Assembly (NCBI RefSeq): GCF_004786035.1
Contig: NZ_CP035088.1
Span: 4,848,001 to 4,912,000 of the forward strand
Direction of reading: 5' to 3'
DNA: 64,000 nucleotides
Source: Pseudomonas viciae
GTDB lineage: Bacteria > Pseudomonadota > Gammaproteobacteria > Pseudomonadales > Pseudomonadaceae
Made by a program: the position numbers and the translations under genes. The notes below the pieces were generated by a model that ran no database searches, was not told the origin of the DNA, and was given only the letters and a program-made list of their open reading frames with translations. Of this stretch, positions 58,263 to 64,000 are shown piece after piece; position 1 is the first letter of the stretch, and every line of letters starts with the position of its first letter.

Positions 58263-60374
58263 ATGCGTTATCAATTGTCCCTGCGTCGAATCAGCATGAA
58301 GCATCTGTTCCCCAGTACCGCCCTCGCGCTTGTCATTGGCCTCGGCTTGTTGCCGCTATCGAGCGATACGTTCGCCGCCAACAGCTGGGACAAGCTTCAG
58401 CCCGATCGTGACGAAGTGATTGCCAGCCTTAACGTCGTTGAGTTGCTCAAGCGCCATCACTACAGCAAACCGCCGCTCGATGACGCGCGTTCGCTCATCA
58501 TCTATGACAGCTACCTGAAGCTGCTTGATCCTTCGCGCAGTTATTTCCTGGCCAGCGACATCAGCGAATTCGACAAGTGGAAAACCCAGTTCGACGACTT
58601 TCTCAAGAGCGGCGACCTGAACGCCGGGTTCACCATCTACAAGCGCTACCTGGACCGCGTAAAAGCGCGTCTGGATTTCGCCATTGCCGAATTGAACAAA
58701 GGCGTCGACAAGATCGACTTCAATGCCAAGGAAACCTTGCTGGTCGATCGCAAGGACGCCCCTTGGCTTAAAAGCACAGCCGACCTCGATGACCTGTGGC
58801 GCAAACGCGTCAAGGACGAAGTGCTGCGCATGAAGATCGCCGGCAAGGACTCCAAGCAGATCCAGGAAACCCTGACCAAACGTTACAAAAACCAATTGGC
58901 TCGCCTGGACCAGACCCGCGCCGAAGACATCTTCCAGGCGTACATCAACACCTTCGCCATGTCCTACGACCCGCACACCAACTATCTGTCGCCGGATAAC
59001 GCGGAAAACTTCGACATCAACATGAGCCTGTCCCTGGAAGGCATCGGCGCGGTGCTACAGAGCGACAACGACCAAGTGAAGATCGTGCGCCTGGTACCGG
59101 CCGGGCCTGCCGACAAGACCAAGCAGGTCAGCCCGGCGGACAAGATCATCGGCGTCGCCCAAGGCAACAAGGAAATGGTCGACGTGGTCGGCTGGCGCCT
59201 GGACGAAGTGGTCAAGCTGATCCGTGGCCCGAAAGGTTCGGTGGTGCGCCTGGAAGTCATCCCGGCCAGCAATGCGCCGAACGACCAGACCAGCAAGATC
59301 GTGTCCATTACCCGTGAAGCGGTGAAACTGGAAGAACAGGCAGCGAAGAAATCCGTCCTCAACCTGAAACAGGATGGCAAGGATTACAAGCTGGGCGTCA
59401 TCGAGATCCCGGCCTTCTACCTCGACTTCAAGGCGTTCCGCGCCGGCGATCCGGATTACAAGAGCACCACCCGCGACGTCAAGAAGCTGCTGACCGAGCT
59501 GCAGAAGGAAAAGGTCGACGGCGTCGTCATCGACTTGCGCAACAACGGCGGCGGTTCCCTGCAGGAAGCCACCGAGTTGACCAGCCTGTTCATCGACAAG
59601 GGCCCCACCGTGCTGGTGCGTAACGCCGATGGCCGCGTGGATGTACTGGAAGACGAAAACCCGGGCGCGTTCTACAAAGGCCCAATGGCCTTGCTGGTCA
59701 ATCGCCTGTCGGCTTCGGCCTCGGAAATTTTCGCCGGCGCCATGCAGGACTACCACCGTGCCCTGATCATCGGCGGCCAGACCTTCGGCAAAGGCACCGT
59801 GCAGACCATCCAGCCGCTCAACCATGGCGAACTGAAGCTGACCCTGGCCAAGTTCTACCGGGTATCCGGCCAGAGCACCCAGCACCAGGGTGTACTGCCT
59901 GACATCGATTACCCGTCGATCATCGACACCAAGGAAATCGGTGAAAGCGCCCTGCCCGAAGCCATGCCGTGGGACACCATCCGACCGGCGATCAAACCGG
60001 CCATGGACCCGTTCAAACCGTTCCTGGCGCAGCTCAAGTCCGACCACGACGCCCGCTCGTCCCAAGACGCGGAGTTCGTGTTCATCCGCGACAAGCTGGC
60101 CCTGGCGCAGAAGCTGATGCTGGAGAAAACCGTCACCCTCAATGAAGCTGAGCGCCGCGCACAGCATGCCGACATTGAGGCCAAGCAACTGACCATGGAA
60201 AACCTGCGTCGCAAGGCCAAGGGCGAAGAGCCGCTCAAAGAGCTGAAGAAAGAAGACGAAGACCTGATCACCGAACCGGAAAAAACCAAACCGGAAGACG
60301 ATGCCTACTTGAGCGAGACCGGGCGAATCCTGCTCGATTACCTGAAACTCAACACGGCCGTCGCCAAGCACTAA
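58263..60374 (+). CDS. prc: carboxy-terminal processing protease Prc/Tsp
   Basis: A 703-residue periplasmic tail-specific protease, involved in envelope protein turnover and, in P. aeruginosa (AlgO), in alginate control. A signal peptide follows MKHLFPSTALALVIGL; the start may be 58263 or 58296. A PDZ domain lies at ~240-330 (EGIGAVLQSDNDQVKIVRLV) and an S41 peptidase domain with nucleophile Ser in RLSASASEIFAGAMQDYH and Lys in TFGKGTVQT. The C-terminal DUF3340-like tail is charged. Full length. Confidence 0.96.
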   Translation: MRYQLSLRRISMKHLFPSTALALVIGLGLLPLSSDTFAANSWDKLQPDRDEVIASLNVVELLKRHHYSKPPLDDARSLIIYDSYLKLLDPSRSYFLASDISEFDKWKTQFDDFLKSGDLNAGFTIYKRYLDRVKARLDFAIAELNKGVDKIDFNAKETLLVDRKDAPWLKSTADLDDLWRKRVKDEVLRMKIAGKDSKQIQETLTKRYKNQLARLDQTRAEDIFQAYINTFAMSYDPHTNYLSPDNAENFDINMSLSLEGIGAVLQSDNDQVKIVRLVPAGPADKTKQVSPADKIIGVAQGNKEMVDVVGWRLDEVVKLIRGPKGSVVRLEVIPASNAPNDQTSKIVSITREAVKLEEQAAKKSVLNLKQDGKDYKLGVIEIPAFYLDFKAFRAGDPDYKSTTRDVKKLLTELQKEKVDGVVIDLRNNGGGSLQEATELTSLFIDKGPTVLVRNADGRVDVLEDENPGAFYKGPMALLVNRLSASASEIFAGAMQDYHRALIIGGQTFGKGTVQTIQPLNHGELKLTLAKFYRVSGQSTQHQGVLPDIDYPSIIDTKEIGESALPEAMPWDTIRPAIKPAMDPFKPFLAQLKSDHDARSSQDAEFVFIRDKLALAQKLMLEKTVTLNEAERRAQHADIEAKQLTMENLRRKAKGEEPLKELKKEDEDLITEPEKTKPEDDAYLSETGRILLDYLKLNTAVAKH

Positions 60375-60443
60375 GATGATGGCCATTTAATGGTGATGCT
60401 CGTCGGAGCGTCATCAAACTGACATCATTCTGTCGTGAAATAC

Positions 60444-60489
60444 AGGACTGGGCGCCCCCCTTGAACGGGTCGCGCCCAGTCCTTTTTTT
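60444..60489 (+). terminator. strong terminator after prc
   Basis: A 12-bp perfect stem (AGGACTGGGCGC and complement) around a 16-base loop, followed by seven T residues, 70 bases after the prc stop. It defines the following gene's start as downstream of it. Confidence 0.92.
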
Positions 60490-60505
60490 ATCGCCAGAGA
60501 CTGCC

Positions 60506-62293
60506 ATGACCACGACAGAACAGCTGAGTGCATTGAGTTCAATCCTGGCTCAAAGCGGCTTGCACAGCCTGTTCCAACCGATCATTTGTCTCTCTGAACG
60601 GCGCATCGTGGGCTACGAAGCCTTGACTCGCGGCCCCTCCAACAGCCCGTTGCATTCCCCCATCGCCCTGCTCTCCGTGGCCCGCCAGGCCGGACGCCTC
60701 AGTGAACTGGAACTGGCCTGCCGCCGCAGTGCCTGCCAACGCTTCAATGAGCAAAAACTGCCCGGCAAACTGTTTCTCAACGTCTCGCCCGAGTCCCTGC
60801 TGGAATCCTCGCACCAGACCGGGCGCACGCTGCAACTGCTGCAGGACTTCGGCATTGCGCCCAGTCAGGTCGTGATTGAACTGACCGAACAAACCCCGAT
60901 CGATGACTTCCAACTCCTGCAGACCGCCCTGCATCACTACCGGGCCATGGGTTTCTCGATTGCCTTGGACGACCTGGGCGCCGGTTATTCGAGCCTTCGG
61001 CTCTGGTCTGAGTTGCGCCCCGATTATGTGAAGATCGACCGGCACTTCATCGACGGCATCCACCAGGACGCGCTCAAGCGCGAGTTCGTCGGCTCGATCC
61101 TGAAAATCGCCCGGGCTTCCCGGGCCCAGGTCATTGCAGAAGGTATCGAGCTGCCGGAAGAACTCGCGGTGCTGATAGAAATGGGCGTCGATCTGGTCCA
61201 AGGTTACCTACTCGCCCGGCCCCAGGAGCAACCCTCCAAGGACGCCAGGGCGCTGATGCCCCGGCAGGACAGCGGCGTGGTGGCATTGACCGATGAGGTC
61301 AGTGACCTCGGGGCTCTGCTCAACGAACAGCCGGCAGTGACTCACAACACGCCGACCGCCACTGTACTGGAGGCGTTTCGGCGCCAGGCCAACCTCAACT
61401 CCCTGGCGGTGCTGGACGATCAGGAACAACCCTGCGGCATCGTCCATCGCCATTCACTCTCGGACGCCCTGCTCAAGCCCTTCGCCACCGACCTGTTCGC
61501 CCGCAAGCCCATCAGCCGCCTGATGAGCGATGATTTCCTCGCGGTGGAGCTGAACCAGTCGCTGCAACAAGTCAGCCGCCTGATCACCAGCCGCGCCCGC
61601 CAACGCATCGAAGAAGACTTCATCATCACCCTCAATGGCGGCTACCTGGGTTTGGGCCGGGTCATCGACGTACTCAAGCTCATTACCGAACTGAAAATTC
61701 AACAGGCCCGCTACGCCAATCCACTGACCCTGCTGCCGGGCAACGTCCCGATCCAGCAATGCCTCACGCGTCTGCTCCAGCAACGCCAGGAATCGGTGAT
61801 CTGCTACGTGGACATCGACAGTTTCAAACCCTTCAACGACATCTACGGCTACGGCCGCGGCGACGAAGTCCTGCTGTGTCTGGCCCAATGCCTGAACGAA
61901 CGCATCGACCCCAGCCGCGACTTCGTCGGCCACATCGGCGGCGACGACTTCCTGCTGGTCCTCGGCCCGGAAGACTGGCGCAAGCGCCTGAACCAACTGC
62001 TCAGCGACTTCCAGAACCACTGCCGCCGCTTCTACCGCCCCGAACATCTGGAAGCCGGGTGCTTTACCGCGCTGAATCGCCAGGGGGTTCGGCAGGAATT
62101 TGCGTTGCTGTCACTGTCGATTGGGGTGGTGCATTTGCGGCCGGAGGCTTGCGAGGAGTTGGATGCCAGCCAGTTGGCTGAACTGGCTTCGCAGGCAAAG
62201 CATCATGCCAAGGAGATTTTGGGGGGGAGCGTGTATTTGGTGGATGGATTGGCTGGGCGAGAGCCTGTGGTGGAGTTGGGGTTGTCGGTGTGA
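60506..62293 (+). CDS. EAL-CBS-GGDEF signalling protein
   Basis: A 595-residue cyclic-di-GMP protein. The start MTTTEQLSALSSILAQSGLH at 60506; a reading from 60461 would span the terminator and is rejected. EAL domain ~10-245 keeps YEALTRG, NVSPESL, DDLGAGYSS and KIDRHFIDG. A CBS pair lies at ~280-395. The GGDEF domain ~410-590 has VDIDSFKPFNDIYGYGRGDE and GHIGGDDFLLV, an active-type signature. No transmembrane segment, so cytosolic. Both catalytic domains look competent. Its place after prc matches P. aeruginosa in my memory. Confidence 0.92.
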   Translation: MTTTEQLSALSSILAQSGLHSLFQPIICLSERRIVGYEALTRGPSNSPLHSPIALLSVARQAGRLSELELACRRSACQRFNEQKLPGKLFLNVSPESLLESSHQTGRTLQLLQDFGIAPSQVVIELTEQTPIDDFQLLQTALHHYRAMGFSIALDDLGAGYSSLRLWSELRPDYVKIDRHFIDGIHQDALKREFVGSILKIARASRAQVIAEGIELPEELAVLIEMGVDLVQGYLLARPQEQPSKDARALMPRQDSGVVALTDEVSDLGALLNEQPAVTHNTPTATVLEAFRRQANLNSLAVLDDQEQPCGIVHRHSLSDALLKPFATDLFARKPISRLMSDDFLAVELNQSLQQVSRLITSRARQRIEEDFIITLNGGYLGLGRVIDVLKLITELKIQQARYANPLTLLPGNVPIQQCLTRLLQQRQESVICYVDIDSFKPFNDIYGYGRGDEVLLCLAQCLNERIDPSRDFVGHIGGDDFLLVLGPEDWRKRLNQLLSDFQNHCRRFYRPEHLEAGCFTALNRQGVRQEFALLSLSIGVVHLRPEACEELDASQLAELASQAKHHAKEILGGSVYLVDGLAGREPVVELGLSV

Positions 62294-62414
62294 GGATGGG
62301 TTACCCCGGCCCGAACGCCTGGCGCTCCCTCGCCACGAAAGCAGTTCGGTGGTGTGGTGAGTAAGCAGTAGAAACTCCCATTTTGCGGCAAAGTTTTTTC
62401 CGGGAGATGGGCGC

Positions 62415-62834
62415 CTATATGTAGTACCAAGTAGATCTGTCCTCGGCTTCAGCCTTGCGGAGGTCATCTGCCCATACTTTACTTGCTAATTTATATATAT
62501 CTTCAAAAAAAATTCGCGGATTTTCCATTGTATCCCACCCATTGGGGAGCGATGAGCACTCTTGACAGTCATGCTCCAGTAGAGCCTGAAAATCATAAGC
62601 CTCATCCAAAAGCGCGCTTTCTAAACATTTATAAAGTAAAAACTTCTCCCGATAGGATCGCTTTCCTTTCAAGGAGTAATTCGTAATCAACAACTCTCTA
62701 TCAGCCGCGTTATTTGGATCAAACTTTTCCAGCTCTTCGCCTAATGTTTCTTCCCTATCATATATATCAAAGCAACCTAGAAAATAAGAAGGCGTTGGTA
62801 TATATGGAAGCTCCGTGCCTGGATCGATAAACAT
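62415..62834 (-). CDS. candidate Rhs immunity protein
   Basis: A 139-residue, acidic, low-GC protein (EETLGEELEKFDPNNAADRE, LESALLDEAYDFQALLEHD), no signal peptide. It starts 8 bases after the Rhs stop, on the same strand, as expected for a cognate immunity protein that blocks the Rhs C-terminal toxin in the cytosol. No family recognised, so immunity is inferred from position, size, acidity and matching base composition. Confidence 0.65.
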   Translation of the reverse strand: MFIDPGTELPYIPTPSYFLGCFDIYDREETLGEELEKFDPNNAADRELLITNYSLKGKRSYREKFLLYKCLESALLDEAYDFQALLEHDCQECSSLPNGWDTMENPRIFFEDIYKLASKVWADDLRKAEAEDRSTWYYI

Positions 62835-62842
62835 CTACACAC

Positions 62843-64000
62843 CTATTTTATTGGGAACAGCGTAAATGGAATGCCTGTGTCCGGGTCGACTTTCATCTCA
62901 AATCGATCCATAGTTACAAGCGTTGGGTTTGATGGATTTTTTTTGTTCGGAATATAACCCTCACCGGCTCCAGGCAGATCCATTCTGACAATGTTATTAT
63001 TTTTCTGATCTCGCCCCGTAAAAGCTGGGAGACCATTTTCCTTACGACTAATTGCAAGATTGTAAGCTTTAAGCTGCATTTCCCAACTGGAAAATCTTGA
63101 GCTTGGATTTCCTTTTTTATTCTTAGGTGTTTTGCCGGTAATGGGATCTGTACCATCGATTGCTCGCCGCCTCCACACTTGATCTGGAACCGCAGGGCTA
63201 TGCTTACCAACCATATGCATGCCTTGTTCCCGATCTAAACGCCTGACTTCTTTTTCAGCTAACTCAGCAGCGGTTGGCTTAGGCAGCCGCGGCTCACCCT
63301 CACCCACCCCAACCTTAACCGCCGGCCCCTGTTCCCCACCCCCCGGCCTACACCCATCCTTCCCCGGACAATCCACCAACCCCAACGGATCCACCCACCC
63401 CGTCGGGTTCAGGGTGTATCGATACCCATTGAGCCCTCCCGCCAGTTTGCTCGGATCAGGCGTCAGATACCGGCCGGTCCGGGGATTGTAGTAGCGGTGC
63501 CGGTTGTAGTGCAGGCCGCTTTCCGGGTCGAAGTATTGGCCCTGGAAGCGCAAGGGTTGCTCAAGCTGTTCGCCGCCGCCGTGGACCAGTTCGGTGGTTT
63601 TGCCGTAGCCGTTGTAACGCGCTGACCAGACGATCTGGCCGCCGTAGTTGGTCAATTCCTGGGGCGTGCCCAGGTGGTCAAGGTGGTAGTGGAACGGGCA
63701 GGCGTTCAGGCCTTTGCCGTCGAGCATGGCCAGTGGGCGGAAGGTGCCGGGTTCGTAGAGGTAGCTGCGGTGGTGACGCCGGCTGCTTTCGGCAACGAGC
63801 TGGTCGCCCTGCCAGAAAAATTCCGTGGTCAAGCCATCCACGGTCTTGCTGATGCGTCGGCCAAAGGCGTCGTAGCGGTAGGACGCTTCCTGGCCGTCCG
63901 GCATGGTCACGCCGATCAGGCGGTGCTGGCTGTCGTAGCGGCACTCCAGGACCAGGCTGTGGGCCTTGCCGCGGCGTTCGCGGATCAGGTTGCCAAAGGC
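62843..64000 (-). CDS. Rhs-family polymorphic toxin, 3' part
   Basis: The reading frame is open to the right edge, so the N-terminal bulk is outside the window. Typical Rhs/YD core text is seen (YRYDAFGRRISKTVDG, DHLGTPQELTNYGGQIVWSA, YNPRTGRYLTPDPSKLAGG). The core ends at NPTGWVDPLGL (self-cleavage type PxxxxDPxGL). The remaining 177 residues from 63376 down are a variable C-terminal toxin (HMVGKHSPAVPDQVWRRRAI, GNPSSRFSSWEMQLKAYNLA) encoded by AT-richer DNA near its end. It looks like a nuclease-type toxin, class not assigned. Confidence 0.9.
   Translation of the reverse strand, partial: AFGNLIRERRGKAHSLVLECRYDSQHRLIGVTMPDGQEASYRYDAFGRRISKTVDGLTTEFFWQGDQLVAESSRRHHRSYLYEPGTFRPLAMLDGKGLNACPFHYHLDHLGTPQELTNYGGQIVWSARYNGYGKTTELVHGGGEQLEQPLRFQGQYFDPESGLHYNRHRYYNPRTGRYLTPDPSKLAGGLNGYRYTLNPTGWVDPLGLVDCPGKDGCRPGGGEQGPAVKVGVGEGEPRLPKPTAAELAEKEVRRLDREQGMHMVGKHSPAVPDQVWRRRAIDGTDPITGKTPKNKKGNPSSRFSSWEMQLKAYNLAISRKENGLPAFTGRDQKNNNIVRMDLPGAGEGYIPNKKNPSNPTLVTMDRFEMKVDPDTGIPFTLFPIK

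Noticed and set aside
60461..60505. Earlier start for the EAL-GGDEF gene
   Set aside because: It lies inside the prc terminator stem-loop; the ATG at 60506 gives the usual EAL start.

Overview
The window looks like a chromosome segment of a fluorescent Pseudomonas (P. fluorescens complex), about 60% GC. The evidence is Pseudomonas-type core proteins (MinCDE, HtrB, Prc, FolE, ApeB), a TTG-started minD, and many copies of the GTGGGAGCGGGCTTGCTCGC-type REP palindrome. The order htrB-minCDE-rluA-like-M18 peptidase-GntR-ABC operon-HAD-oxidoreductase-prc-EAL/GGDEF is, from memory, that of the P. aeruginosa PA3242-PA3258 region; this was not checked.

Positions 1 to about 30050 are a temperate prophage cut by the left edge, plus an integrase relic. 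Leftward from the immunity region run cro, a CII/CP76-type regulator, a zinc-finger protein, primase-helicase and a Q-like antiterminator. A terminator follows, then holin, a lambda-type packaging and head module (Nu1, GpA, gpW, portal, S49 protease with nested scaffold, decoration protein, capsid), and finally a P2/Mu-type contractile tail (GpV, W, J, I, fibre, FI sheath, FII tube, E/E', tape measure, U). Rightward from the immunity region run the CI repressor and a second operon with a KilAC-like protein, a PrtN-like activator, an HD hydrolase, an excisionase-like protein and the integrase. A 15-bp operator, AACACNNNNNGTGAT, occurs in three phased sites between cro and cI and in two more at a promoter just after cI, so one repressor appears to control both transcription units. 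Between cro and cII the plus strand carries a chain of hairpins ending in a terminator, which I read as an undescribed structured RNA with a 31-codon ORF.

Positions 29167-30051 hold an AT-rich lipoprotein gene and a diverged C-terminal copy of the integrase, directly upstream of folE. Core genes then follow. From 31.2 to 41.8 kb lies a purine and urate catabolism cluster: purine permease, uraH, puuE, uraD, allantoicase, ureidoglycolate lyase, cytochrome-fused urate hydroxylase and a Tsx-like porin. Three TTGTAYACAA boxes mark its promoters. From 42 to 48.9 kb are envelope, division and housekeeping genes. From 48.9 to 55.4 kb a UTRA/GntR regulator faces an ABC importer operon that includes an alkaline-phosphatase-superfamily enzyme and a HAD phosphatase. 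From 55.5 to 62.3 kb come a DUF2182/DUF1326 pair, a quinone oxidoreductase, prc and an EAL-CBS-GGDEF protein.

The right edge holds the 3' end of an Rhs gene with an AT-rich toxin tip and a candidate immunity gene. No tRNA, rRNA, CRISPR array or transposase was seen.
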